Positions 1 through 7,384 are shown, numbered from the stretch's first letter. The stretch is 17,909 nt of DNA from Pseudorhodobacter antarcticus (GCA_945897655.1 CAMDHB010000027.1:1-17909); one strand, 5' to 3'. Program-made: numbers and translations. Notes: generated by a model from the letters alone, not told the origin.

Positions 1-396
1 GTTCTTGGCAAAGCCGTCAATGATCCGGCTGCCCAGTTGCGCAATCTTGCCGCCCACTGCCGCCTCGACCTCATAACTCAGCGTGGTCCCACCACCCTCG
101 GCCGCCGCCATCGTGACATTGGCCCCGCCCTTGGCATAGCCCGCCACACCACCCTGCCCCTCGCCCGCAATGCGCAAACTGCGCCCTTCGACGATGTCTG
201 ACAGCGTGACCTTGCCCGTAAAGCGCGCCTTCACCGGTCCCACCTTTTGCACCACAACCGCCTCGAACCCATCCGCCACAGAACCGGTCAGGCTTTCACA
301 GCCCGGCACACACAGCTTCAACACCTCAGGGTCCAAGACAGCGGCCCAGACCACAGCGGGGTCCGCCGCAATGTGCCGCTCTTCCGCTAGTTTCAT
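1..396 (-). CDS. CoxG-like SRPBCC-family protein, 3' end cut by window
   Basis: Read on the minus strand, the frame opens with ATG at 396 and stays open to the window edge (132 codons, no stop), so the C-terminus is missing. The protein begins MKLAEERHIAADPAVVWAAV and continues with a valley of short beta-strand-like segments containing PGCESLTGSVADGFEA and KVGPVKARFTGKVTL. This is the classic N-terminal pattern of the CoxG / carbon monoxide dehydrogenase subunit G family (SRPBCC, START-like fold). Members bind hydrophobic ligands; CoxG is linked to maturation or membrane anchoring of molybdenum CO dehydrogenase, but many paralogues sit away from cox genes and have no known role. A GGGAGGGG ribosome-binding site lies just upstream of the ATG. 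No cox structural genes are visible here, so the substrate is unknown. Family call is firm, function is not. Confidence 0.85.
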   Translation of the reverse strand, partial: MKLAEERHIAADPAVVWAAVLDPEVLKLCVPGCESLTGSVADGFEAVVVQKVGPVKARFTGKVTLSDIVEGRSLRIAGEGQGGVAGYAKGGANVTMAAAEGGGTTLSYEVEAAVGGKIAQLGSRIIDGFAKN

Positions 397-410
397 GAAA
401 CCCCTCCCAA

Positions 411-431
411 GGTTCGGGGTCCAGCCGAACC
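411..431 (-). promoter_or_regulatory. Hairpin in the leader of the CoxG-like gene
   Basis: A 7-bp perfect stem (GGTTCGG at 411-417 with CCGAACC at 425-431, 7-nt loop) sits immediately upstream of the GGGAGGGG ribosome-binding site of the CoxG-like gene. It could affect translation of that gene, but this is only suggested by position. Confidence 0.3.
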
Positions 432-599
432 CCTGACGCCGCACGGACTCAGCACTGCGCCAAGGACATAGAAGGTGTTGCCGGTGCTGCGGTCAATTGA
501 TTTCTTTGTGGGCAAGATGCGCTTTGGCATTCCGGCAGCTTGGCGCTCAATGGAGAAGGGCGGCCACTGCTGGACCGCCGCGATCTCCTCTGGTTCTTC

Positions 600-654
600 C
601 ACGAATTGCCCAAAGCAATTCGTGACGCGCCCGACCGCCCCCCGGGCGGGCGCG
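600..654. repeat. Two tandem perfect hairpins (REP-like)
   Basis: The first hairpin has a 9-bp perfect stem, CACGAATTG (600-608) with CAATTCGTG (616-624) and a 7-nt loop. One base further is an 8-bp stem, CGCGCCCG (626-633) with CGGGCGCG (647-654) and a 13-nt loop. There is no run of T after either, so a simple intrinsic terminator is not indicated. The GC-rich second stem shares the CGCGCCCGACC core with the longer inverted repeat at 3748-3876, suggesting a dispersed palindromic element. Confidence 0.5.
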
Positions 655-758
655 TTCCGCTTCCACCCGCGGGCGGGCGCATCACGATCGCTTTTCCCTT
701 TGTAGCTGGGCCCAACCGCTGGAATGCCGTCGCCTTGAGGCTCTCGGCATGGGACACG

Positions 759-783
759 GGCGGCCTTCCACAGGAAGGCCGCC
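759..783. terminator. Hairpin downstream of the beta-helix gene, possible terminator
   Basis: GGCGGCCTTCC (759-769) and GGAAGGCCGCC (773-783) form a perfect 11-bp stem with a 3-nt loop, about 50 bases downstream of the stop codon of the minus-strand beta-helix gene. No U-run follows on either strand, so it is not a textbook Rho-independent terminator. It may stabilise or punctuate the 3' end of that transcript. Confidence 0.4.
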
Positions 784-835
784 TATCCGGTCCCGGCCCG
801 GATTTCACAGGACGGTTTTGGGGGTACCGCCCGCC

Positions 836-3124
836 TTACAGCGGATTGTCACACCGCAGCGTGACCTGCATGACACCCTTCACCGGTGTCGGCCACTTCA
901 ACGACACCAGATTGTTGCCCGCCCCCTGTTCGACCAGCGCATAGGGTGCAACAAATTGCGCCACGTTCAGCGCGTTGGTAATCGCCCCTTCCGCCACCAA
1001 CCCCGTCACATTGCGGGCAAACGACCCGAACGGCAGATAGCCGCTGCCATCGACCGACCATGTATCCGCCGCCGTGTTCTGGCTATGCTGCACCAGAACC
1101 GGGCTTTGCGTCACTTGGGTGACCGCGTTGAAGGTGTTGTTTTCAAACGTCACATTGCGGAATGCGTTGAACTCCAACGCAGCATGGGTGGTATCCACCA
1201 TCTCGATCCGGTCAATCGCCGCATCCACGCCCCGGAACACATTGCCCGTCACCATCAACCCGTTCAGCGAATGCCCCGTCCCGCGTGGCGTGATCACCAG
1301 CCAGCGGAACCACGGCGCCACATCCGACGCCATGAAGATGTTGCCCGTGATCGTCAGCCCGCCGAACGTGTACTCACTGCCGAAATCCGGGTTGTTATCA
1401 TGCTCGTTCGACAACTCGATAAAGTTGTTGTCGATGTAATTCCCGGTGATCAGGCTTTTCATGTTGGGCAGCGTGAACACGATCCCGGCCCGCCTCACCC
1501 CCGCCGTGGCATTGTCGCCGCCAAAGAAGTGGTTGCCCAGCAAGATATGCCCCGCCCCCGCCATCACCCCGAAATGCGCAAACCGGTTCGCCCGGTTCAG
1601 CCTGATCTTGGTGTCATTGGCATTGACGTTGAACCCGATGGTCGTGCGGTCGTGCGCCACCATTGCCTGCTCATTCGACAGGAACTGACAACTGTCGATC
1701 TGCAGATCCTGACACCCTCGCCCGGTGGACGTGATCCCCCGGTCGCGGGGCCGGTTGATCACGCATTCCGCGACCCGGAACAACTCGCCCCCCGGTGACA
1801 GCAGGATGGTGCTGGCCAAACCACCGTTCAACAACTCGACATTCGTCACCTCGAACTTCGACAGGGCTGAGAACCCCGAGAAATCGAGCATGTATTTGTA
1901 GCGGTCAAAGGTGAAGGTCCGCGTCCCCGCCGCCGCCCACAAGGGCTGGCTCAGCTCTATCGTGCCAGCGGGGATATTTTTGGCGGTGACATACACCTCG
2001 CGCCCCACGCCCGTGCCACTGACCCGCGCGCCCACCGGCACGTTGGCCACATTCGCCACACCCGTCAGCCGTGCCGATTGCGCCGTGGAATATGTGGCAA
2101 CCGAGGTGACGCTTTCCGTGTTCCAAGCCGTGCTGGTGATCGCCTGCAACTGCCCGTTGCGAATGGCCCGCCGCTCGGCAAAGGTGGTCAGACCGCACAG
2201 GGCCGCCACATCAATCGGTGCGTCCAACTCGACCCGCCGCCCCGCCAGATCCAGTTCCACATGGTCGGTGAAAAAGAACAGGGCCTGCACCGCCCGCTTG
2301 AACCCCGCCAATTCGCCACCAAAGGCCGCCGAATAGCTGGGCAGATCAAAATTCCGCCGCAGCACCAGACGGCTCGCTTCAGCCATCGTCACCGTGCCCT
2401 CAAACTGCACCGGATTGTCAAAGGTGATCGAGTTGGACAGGTAATAGGTGCCGGGCGACACCAGCACGATCTTGCCCGCCGCCGCATCATCGGCCGCATT
2501 GAAGGCCGCCAGATCGTCGGCCACCCCGTCGCCCACAGCGCCATAATCGCGCACATCGACCCAGTTGAACCGGACTGAGAAGAAGACATCCGTCACATCC
2601 TCGACCACGATATCCTCGATCCGGATCACACCACCCGTGTTTCCGGTCAGGTCCAGCCCCAGATGCCCCAGCACCGGCGCCAGCCCCCAGACCATGTCGA
2701 CCCCCTCCCGGTCGCCCGACCCGATGATGGCCGATACGGTAACAACCTCGCCATACGTGGTCAGCAGCGTTGATGGCCCGGTCTGCACCGCCGTGCCCAC
2801 ATTGCCGCCGCTGGAATTCTCGGCCCAGCCAGCAATCCGCACCGTCGGGAACGGGCCGCTGATCGCCTTGACCTTGGCCGTCACGCGCAAATACAGTCCC
2901 GGCTGGAAGGGGATCGCCTGAAAACAGCGCAGTTTCATCGTGCTTTGCGTCTTGGTGATTTCAAGACAGCCACCAAAGTCCTGATCCGAGGGCACAAAGG
3001 CGGCATTGGACTGGCCCAGATAGCTGCCCTGCCCCACCAGCCCGTCTTCCCGCGACCACAGGTCCAGCCCCGCCGAAAACGGCGGCGGCATCAGCACCAG
3101 CCCTTCGCTAATCGCCTTGTTCAT
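836..3124 (-). CDS. Right-handed beta-helix (pectate-lyase fold) protein, 762 aa
   Basis: The N-terminal region (residues 1 to about 185) is non-repetitive and starts MNKAISEGLVLMPPPF, with no signal peptide. The beta-helix begins at about residue 190 with VRDYGAVGDGVADD, the sequence typical of the Pectate_lyase_3 / GH28-related entry strand of phage tail-spike-like proteins. Repeated coils such as ITGNYIDNN, LTITGNIFM, MVTGNVFRG and VTFENNTFN follow between roughly residues 420 and 690. The final segment (VSLKWPTPVKGVMQVTLRCDNPL) resembles a C-terminal cap or trimerisation region. Such proteins bind or cleave surface polysaccharides. Proteins of this size and start are common in Rhodobacterales; I suspect a relationship to gene-transfer-agent head-spike proteins (GhsB-like), but that is memory-based inference. 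The ATG at 3124 follows a weak AGGG ribosome-binding site. No phage or GTA structural genes are in the window. Confidence 0.85.
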   Translation of the reverse strand: MNKAISEGLVLMPPPFSAGLDLWSREDGLVGQGSYLGQSNAAFVPSDQDFGGCLEITKTQSTMKLRCFQAIPFQPGLYLRVTAKVKAISGPFPTVRIAGWAENSSGGNVGTAVQTGPSTLLTTYGEVVTVSAIIGSGDREGVDMVWGLAPVLGHLGLDLTGNTGGVIRIEDIVVEDVTDVFFSVRFNWVDVRDYGAVGDGVADDLAAFNAADDAAAGKIVLVSPGTYYLSNSITFDNPVQFEGTVTMAEASRLVLRRNFDLPSYSAAFGGELAGFKRAVQALFFFTDHVELDLAGRRVELDAPIDVAALCGLTTFAERRAIRNGQLQAITSTAWNTESVTSVATYSTAQSARLTGVANVANVPVGARVSGTGVGREVYVTAKNIPAGTIELSQPLWAAAGTRTFTFDRYKYMLDFSGFSALSKFEVTNVELLNGGLASTILLSPGGELFRVAECVINRPRDRGITSTGRGCQDLQIDSCQFLSNEQAMVAHDRTTIGFNVNANDTKIRLNRANRFAHFGVMAGAGHILLGNHFFGGDNATAGVRRAGIVFTLPNMKSLITGNYIDNNFIELSNEHDNNPDFGSEYTFGGLTITGNIFMASDVAPWFRWLVITPRGTGHSLNGLMVTGNVFRGVDAAIDRIEMVDTTHAALEFNAFRNVTFENNTFNAVTQVTQSPVLVQHSQNTAADTWSVDGSGYLPFGSFARNVTGLVAEGAITNALNVAQFVAPYALVEQGAGNNLVSLKWPTPVKGVMQVTLRCDNPL

Positions 3125-3161
3125 GCCCTATACCCTTTTTCCCGTGGTGGGGGCGCCCTGC

Positions 3162-3208
3162 CCCTTGCGGGAAAATGGGTAGCAAGGGTTTGTTAATGGG
3201 GCCCTTGC
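3162..3208. promoter_or_regulatory. Alternating inverted heptamers with 20-bp spacing (operator-like)
   Basis: CCCTTGC (3162-3168), GCAAGGG (3182-3188) and CCCTTGC (3202-3208) are spaced exactly 20 bp start to start in the divergent promoter region between the beta-helix gene and the BLUF gene. The centre arm can pair with either flank, giving two mutually exclusive 7-bp stems with 13-nt loops. As DNA, 20 bp is close to two helical turns, as expected for cooperative binding by dimeric regulators. As RNA, the first arms would lie in the leader of the beta-helix transcript if it starts upstream. No regulator is known to me for this motif. Confidence 0.45.
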
Positions 3209-3304
3209 CGGGCGCACGGCGGCGGCGGGTGCGGCGCAACACCTGAACTACCTTTCGGCCCCGGCCCGTGCTAAGTGTCGCCAATTCGCAGGGGGAGTTT
3301 GCGC

Positions 3305-3712
3305 ATGACTGTCTTTCGGGCCATCTACACCTCGCAGCCCTTTGGCTTTGATGAGGGGATCTTGGGCGGCATCCTGCTGGACGCCCGTCGCGCGAACCTG
3401 CGCGATGGCGTCACCGGCGCCCTGATCTGCCGCGCTGACATCTATCTGCAATGGCTGGAAGGCCCCGAAGACCTCGTCCGCGCCACCCTTGCCCGCATCA
3501 AACGCGATGACCGCCATCTGGAGGTGACGCTGCATGTGGCTGAACTGGTTCCCGAACGGATGTTCGGCCAATGGGCCATGCTCCACGACCCCGCCGCCAC
3601 CTGGATCTGGACGCAGAAAGAGGTGGCCGACGGCGCCGCCGAACGCGCCACGCCCGAGGAGATCACGGGCTTCTTCCTCCGCCTGAAAGATCAGGACATG
3701 ACCGCGACCTGA
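3305..3712 (+). CDS. Single-domain BLUF blue-light photoreceptor
   Basis: The 135-residue protein is a lone BLUF domain, which binds FAD and senses blue light through a hydrogen-bond switch. The expected residues are in place: Tyr8 in IYTS, Asn31 in RRANLRDGVTG, Gln49 in YLQWLEGP, plus Trp90 and Met92 in FGQWAML. DDRH (residues 68-71) before the last strand is also typical. There is no output domain, so it should act through a protein partner, like other short BLUF proteins. The ATG at 3305 is chosen because GGGGGAG lies a few bases upstream and it puts Tyr8 at the canonical position; an upstream ATG at 3275 would add ten residues. It is divergent from the beta-helix gene. The partner is not identifiable here. 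Confidence 0.95.
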   Translation: MTVFRAIYTSQPFGFDEGILGGILLDARRANLRDGVTGALICRADIYLQWLEGPEDLVRATLARIKRDDRHLEVTLHVAELVPERMFGQWAMLHDPAATWIWTQKEVADGAAERATPEEITGFFLRLKDQDMTAT

Positions 3713-3747
3713 CCCATTGGCCGCCCATTGGCCACCATCACGACACA

Positions 3748-3876
3748 GGGCCGCGCCCGACCTCGGGATGGCGCACCAGCCTCAGTTCTAGGCACTTTAC
3801 CCATCAACCCCTCCCGAAGAATTTCTGCTCGCAACGTCTCAAATGCGCCCTCCCGGGGGGAGGTCGGGCGCGGCCC
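3748..3876. repeat. Long imperfect inverted repeat between convergent genes
   Basis: GGGCCGCGCCCGACCTC (3748-3764) is matched perfectly by its reverse complement at 3860-3876. Pairing continues inward (3765-3775 with 3844-3854, 10 of 11 bases) after a 5-G bulge at 3855-3859, giving arms of about 28 bp around a 68-nt loop. A further small hairpin follows directly (GGCCCGG 3872-3878 with CCGGGCC 3898-3904). It fills the space between the convergent ends of the BLUF and DUF4864 genes. It may be a dispersed repeat (MITE or REP-like) or a strong 3'-end structure; there is no poly-U. Confidence 0.65.
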
Positions 3877-3952
3877 GGCGGCGCAAGCGCCTTGATTCCG
3901 GGCCAAACAAAAGAAAGGTCAGAGGAAGAGCTTAATCCCCCCAGCCCTCACC

Positions 3953-4348
3953 TCACGCCCCCACATCCGCCGCCTTTTGCAACTGCACCGCGTTGATAAC
4001 CCAGCCATCCGGCCCCTCGATCATCTGGTAGTCCAGCAAGAACGCCTGCCCCTTCTGATCCGTCACCCGCACCCGCTGCCACAGCGCCCCCGCCACCGTC
4101 CGCAGGTCCTGCATTTCCACCATCGCCGGGTTCACCACCATCGGATAGCCCGTCACCACCATCGACCCGAAATTGGCCGGCGTCCGGAACATCTGCTTGA
4201 TGCTGGGCGAGGCATAGGTGAACGCCGTCTCGAAATCCGACGCCCGAAACGCCTCGATCTGGGCGGTGATGGTCGACTGGATCGGTTGCTCCTGTGCCCA
4301 AGCGGGCAAGGCAGCCAGCAAAGCAGCGGCGATAAGGCGAAGTCTCAT
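3953..4348 (-). CDS. Secreted DUF4864-family protein
   Basis: The protein is 131 residues from the ATG at 4348, with a clear Sec signal peptide (MRLRLIAAALLAALPAWAQ, predicted cleavage after AWA), so it should be periplasmic. The mature part, IQSTITAQIEAFRASDFETAFTYASP through MFRTPANFGSMV to DYQMIEGPDGWVINAVQL, matches the DUF4864 family, small alpha+beta proteins with an NTF2-like look and no known role. The start is supported by GGAGGG six bases upstream; an in-frame ATG eight codons further up would precede the ribosome-binding site and spoil the signal peptide. It stands alone, upstream of nothing obviously related, and is convergent with the BLUF gene. Confidence 0.88.
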   Translation of the reverse strand: MRLRLIAAALLAALPAWAQEQPIQSTITAQIEAFRASDFETAFTYASPSIKQMFRTPANFGSMVVTGYPMVVNPAMVEMQDLRTVAGALWQRVRVTDQKGQAFLLDYQMIEGPDGWVINAVQLQKAADVGA

Positions 4349-4405
4349 GACAATCCCTCCTGATGTCCCCATCAGAAGGGTAGATCGCCTTGCCTTTGGG
4401 TCAAG

Positions 4406-5992
4406 TCACCCTTTCGCGACCAGATCTCCCGCCAAAGCCCGGTCCATCAGCGCCACCGTCTCACTAACCCCATACAAGGCCACGAACCCGCCAAACCGTG
4501 GCCCATCGGACGCGCCCAGCAACACCTCATACAGCGCCTTGAACCAGTCGCGCAGCGGCTCGAACCCATTTTCCTTGCCCACGGCAAAGACCATGGTCTG
4601 CAGGCTCTCGTCATCGCGCGGCCCATCCCAGACGACCAACCGCCCCCGCAGATCCTCCATCGCCGCCCGTTCCTGATCCGAAGGCAGCCGGAACACCCGT
4701 GTCGGGGCGATCTTGTCGGCAAAATACCGCACGGCAAAGCCCGCCGCCGCATCCAGATCGGGGTTCCCCTCACGGCTCGCCCCCGGCGCATATTTCTTGA
4801 TGAACCCCCACAGCCCCGCCGCATCCGCGGCCCCGGCAACCGAAGCCAGGTTCAACAGCATCCCGAAGGTCACCACCATATGGCTCGCCGGCACCTGCCC
4901 CCCATGAATGTGGAACACCGGGTTGTTCACCTGCGCCTCCACATCCTGCGCCGCATAGGCGCGCAACTGCTGATGATATTCATCCACGGCGCGCGGGATC
5001 ACATCGAAATGCATCCGCTTGGCCGTCTTGGGCTTTTGATACATGAAATACGACAGACTTTCCGTCGCCGCATAGGACAGCCATTCGTCAATCGTCAGAC
5101 CATTGCCCTTCGACTTGGAAATCTTTTGCCCCTGATCATCCAGAAACAACTCATACGACATGTGATTGGGCTTGCGGCCCCCCAATACCTCGCAAATCCC
5201 ATCGTAAATGGGCGTGTTGGTCGAATGGTCCTTGCCATACATCTCGAAATCCACATCCAGCGCGGCCCAGCGCGCGCCGAAATCGGGCTTCCATTGCAGC
5301 TTCACATGACCGCCGGTCACCGGCAGCGTCCATTCGCGGCCCGTCTCGTCGTCAAAGGTGATCTCGCCGCGCTCAGCATCCACATTCTTCATCGGCACAT
5401 ACAGAACCCGCCCCGTTTCGGGATGGATCGGCAGGAAACAGGAATAGGTCTGCTGCCGCTCCTCGCGCAACGACGCCAGCATGATCGCCATGATCTTGTC
5501 ATACCGCTCACACGCCAGAAGCAGCGTCTTGTCGAACTGACCCGACTTGTAGAATTCGGTCGCCGAGATGAACTCATACTGAAACCCGAATGTATCCAGA
5601 AACCGCCGCAACATCGCGTTGTTGTGGTGGCCAAAGCTCTCATACTCGCCATACGGGTCCGGCACGGAAGTCAGCGGCAGTTGCATATGCTGACGCAGCA
5701 TCTCTTGCTGCGGCACATTCTCGGGCACCTTGCGCATCCCGTCCACATCGTCCGAAAAGCAGATCAACCGCGTCGGAATATCGCTGATCACCTCAAACGC
5801 CCGGCGGATCATCGTCGTGCGCGCCACCTCACCGAAGGTCCCGATATGCGGCAACCCCGACGGCCCATACCCCGTTTCAAACAGCACGAACCCCTTTTCA
5901 GGGTCCTTTTTCTCATACCGCTTCATCAGCGCGCGCGCTTCTTCAAAGGGCCAAGCCTTGGATTTCATCGCCGCGTCGCGCAGAGCAGTCAT
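4406..5992 (-). CDS. lysS: Lysine--tRNA ligase, class I (archaeal type)
   Basis: This enzyme charges tRNA-Lys with lysine using ATP in the cytosol. It is the class I form, found in archaea, spirochaetes and most alphaproteobacteria, instead of the usual bacterial class II enzyme. The Rossmann catalytic core shows the HIGH-type motif HIGT at residues 49-52 (SGLPHIGTFGE) and the KMSKS-type loop KISKSKGN at 290-297. Other family blocks are FSDDVDGMRKVP, LQWKPDFGARWAALDVDFEMYGKDH and the C-terminal helical anticodon region ending near YEVLLGASDGPRFGGF. The 528-residue length is normal. The ATG at 5992 (MTALRDAA) follows GGAG by six bases; the upstream ATG at 6004 and a further one at 6028 are less likely. 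The symbol lysK is also used for this class. Divergent from the TerB-like gene. Confidence 0.95.
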   Translation of the reverse strand: MTALRDAAMKSKAWPFEEARALMKRYEKKDPEKGFVLFETGYGPSGLPHIGTFGEVARTTMIRRAFEVISDIPTRLICFSDDVDGMRKVPENVPQQEMLRQHMQLPLTSVPDPYGEYESFGHHNNAMLRRFLDTFGFQYEFISATEFYKSGQFDKTLLLACERYDKIMAIMLASLREERQQTYSCFLPIHPETGRVLYVPMKNVDAERGEITFDDETGREWTLPVTGGHVKLQWKPDFGARWAALDVDFEMYGKDHSTNTPIYDGICEVLGGRKPNHMSYELFLDDQGQKISKSKGNGLTIDEWLSYAATESLSYFMYQKPKTAKRMHFDVIPRAVDEYHQQLRAYAAQDVEAQVNNPVFHIHGGQVPASHMVVTFGMLLNLASVAGAADAAGLWGFIKKYAPGASREGNPDLDAAAGFAVRYFADKIAPTRVFRLPSDQERAAMEDLRGRLVVWDGPRDDESLQTMVFAVGKENGFEPLRDWFKALYEVLLGASDGPRFGGFVALYGVSETVALMDRALAGDLVAKG

Positions 5993-6085
5993 AGCCGTCT
6001 CCATCACCCCTTTGTGGGGTGCCCGCATCCTCTATTGCCCCGCGCCCCCGGGGTCAATATTCTGCACCGCAACAAAGGAGCCGCC

Positions 6086-6508
6086 ATGACCGATACCCCC
6101 GCCTCACTCTCCCCTCAGGACGCCCTCGTCGCCGTGATGATCGCCGTCTCCGCCTCGGATGAGATGATGCGCACCCCCGAACTGGTCGCGATCCAGCGCA
6201 TGGTCAACCACATGCCGATCTTTGGCGCCTATGACACCGACCGCATCCGCGTCATCGCCCAAACCGTGTTTGACCTGTTTGAAGAGGAAGACGGCCTCGC
6301 CGCCCTCTTCGGCCTGATCCGCGACGGCCTGCCCGAACGCCTCCACGAAACCGCCTATGCGCTGGCCTGCGACGTCGCCTCCGCCGACGGCACCCTGCGC
6401 GAAGTGGAACTGCGCATGCTGGAGGAAGTGCGCGAGGAATTGCACATCGACCGCCTGCACGCAGCGGCGATTGAATGGGGTGCGAGGGTCCGGCATTTGC
6501 GGCCGTGA
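6086..6508 (+). CDS. TerB-like (tellurite resistance TerB fold) protein
   Basis: The protein is 140 residues and all-helical in character. It contains the two TerB half-repeats: DALVAVMIAVSASDEMMRTPEL near the N-terminus and ETAYALACDVASADGTLREVELRMLEEV near the C-terminus, each with an acidic metal-binding-like turn (SASDE, ASADG). TerB-fold proteins are associated with metal sensing and membrane stress complexes, but stand-alone members like this one are mostly uncharacterised, and no other ter genes are present. The ATG at 6086 follows AAAGGAG at ideal spacing. The gene is divergent from lysyl-tRNA synthetase and ends ten bases before the true reading-frame stop of the convergent HNH gene. 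Confidence 0.85.
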   Translation: MTDTPASLSPQDALVAVMIAVSASDEMMRTPELVAIQRMVNHMPIFGAYDTDRIRVIAQTVFDLFEEEDGLAALFGLIRDGLPERLHETAYALACDVASADGTLREVELRMLEEVREELHIDRLHAAAIEWGARVRHLRP

Positions 6509-6517
6509 GGGATCGTC

Positions 6518-7251
6518 TCACGCCGCTTGGCTGAACCGTGACCGATGGCGTGCCATAAAGGCGGGGTCCGGTTGGAACCTACTGGGCATCTGCAACATAC
6601 CATCGGTGCCCCGCTCCAACAGCCGCGCGTCTCCGCTGGCACTTGCGGCGCAATCAGCATCCGCCAGCTCTCGTCAAAGCTTATCAGATGGCGGTCAAAT
6701 GCCCGGTCGTGCAAGGCATTCAGGCATATGCCATTCGTCGGCCACATCCTGTGATCCGGGTGGTCCGACCACGATAGGATATGGCTGGCGTTCAAAACCC
6801 GTGGATCCTCGGCCCCCGTCAAAGCGCAGCGCGACTTGTACGAGGTCAACACCATATCGCGGAACAGGGCCTGCCCGCGCCTTACCTGCGTGAGCCTGGC
6901 CATCTGCCCCCCAAGGTGGTCAAACGCTGCTGGAGCCTCGGCCAACTCACTCAACAGCGGCGCGGATTGCCTGATATAGGCCACCTCAACGTCTTCTGGG
7001 CTTTTCAGGAAACCGGCCCAAACCTCTCTGTCCGTGGCACTCGCGTTGGCCATGCCCTTTTGCGGCAGACTGTCGTCCAGTGCCGCCAGATTGCTCAGCT
7101 TAAGCGCGACCGCCGAAGCAGTGCGCCCAAGCCGGGCGGCCAAACGGATGATATCGGGATTGCGCGAATGGAATCGACCAAAATCGGTCACAAGGTACAG
7201 CGCAAGCGCCTCCTTGACTTCCGCCGGGGTCCAGTTTCGCCGCTCTGCCAT
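6518..7251 (-). pseudogene. HNH endonuclease gene with a frameshift near its 3' end
   Basis: The frame from ATG at 7251 encodes an N-terminal SANT/Myb-like DNA-binding region (WTPAEVKEALALYLV; then LGRTASAVALKLSNLAALD) and a C-terminal HNH_2 nuclease domain at about residues 125-195 with HNH residues His157, Asn173 and His181 (NASHILSW, WPTNGICLNALHDRAFD). After residue 209 the sequence degenerates into arginine- and serine-rich residues that would run to 6355, overlapping the TerB-like gene by 154 bases. Shifting frame by one base at about 6622-6629 restores a sensible end, LLERGTDGMLQMPSRFQ...FSQAA, with a TGA at 6518-6520 and no overlap. One base appears to be lost in the GCGCG run. The nuclease core is intact, so activity is possible. 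Intact length would be about 244 residues. Sequencing error cannot be excluded. Confidence 0.75.
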
Positions 7252-7312
7252 AGGGGCACCATGCCAGGGTCAGGGTACCGGATCAAGCTTGGCCTGCTGT
7301 GTGAACTGTCTT

Positions 7313-7349
7313 AATATCAGGTAAAAACTGATATTTAACTTACTGATAT
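7313..7349. promoter_or_regulatory. AT-rich operator-like repeats upstream of the HNH gene
   Basis: Three copies of the heptamer ATATCAG/CTGATAT occur in 36 bases: AATATCAG (7313-7320) facing CTGATATT (7328-7335), then a second CTGATAT (7343-7349) exactly 15 bp after the previous one. The patch is strikingly AT-rich against a GC-rich genome and lies about 65-100 bases upstream of the HNH endonuclease start. This suggests a promoter/operator for that minus-strand gene, possibly acquired with it. Confidence 0.45.
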
Positions 7350-7364
7350 AAATGAATATTCCAA

Positions 7365-7384
7365 AGTGTCCACATGTGGACACT
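7365..7384. promoter_or_regulatory. Perfect 20-bp palindrome at the end of idi
   Basis: AGTGTCCACATGTGGACACT is a perfect 20-bp palindrome whose last base is the first base of the idi stop codon. With no loop, it looks like a protein-binding dyad rather than an RNA hairpin. It lies upstream of the minus-strand HNH gene beside the ATATCAG repeats, so an operator for that gene is the simplest reading. Confidence 0.5.

Larger units (their letters stand above)
397..835. other. Gene-poor stretch with several hairpins
   Basis: This stretch of about 440 bases lies between the beta-helix gene and the CoxG-like gene, both on the minus strand. I see no protein I recognise. One minus-strand frame (602 to 393, GTG start, 69 codons, containing AAVQQWPPFSIERQAAGM) ends in an ATGA overlap with the CoxG-like start codon, which could mean a small translationally coupled gene. 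Its composition is not convincing and there is no clear ribosome-binding site. The rest is dominated by GC-rich inverted repeats at 411-431, 600-624, 626-654 and 759-783, and the direct repeat GGGCGGGCGC occurs twice near 644-690. Confidence 0.5.

Noticed and set aside
749..1798. 349-codon plus-strand frame opposite the beta-helix gene
   Set aside because: Arg/His/Pro-rich antisense shadow without recognisable domains or ribosome-binding site.
5992..6021. CACCCC/GGGGTG hairpin (6005-6021) upstream of lysyl-tRNA synthetase as a T-box or attenuator
   Set aside because: The stem is only 6 bp, there is no terminator or specifier structure, and the divergent gap of about 90 bases is too short for a T-box leader.
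4880..6508. 542-codon plus-strand frame opposite lysyl-tRNA synthetase
   Set aside because: It is the antisense shadow of a clear synthetase gene, rich in His, Arg and Pro. Only its last part (from 6086), with its own ribosome-binding site, is the real TerB-like gene.
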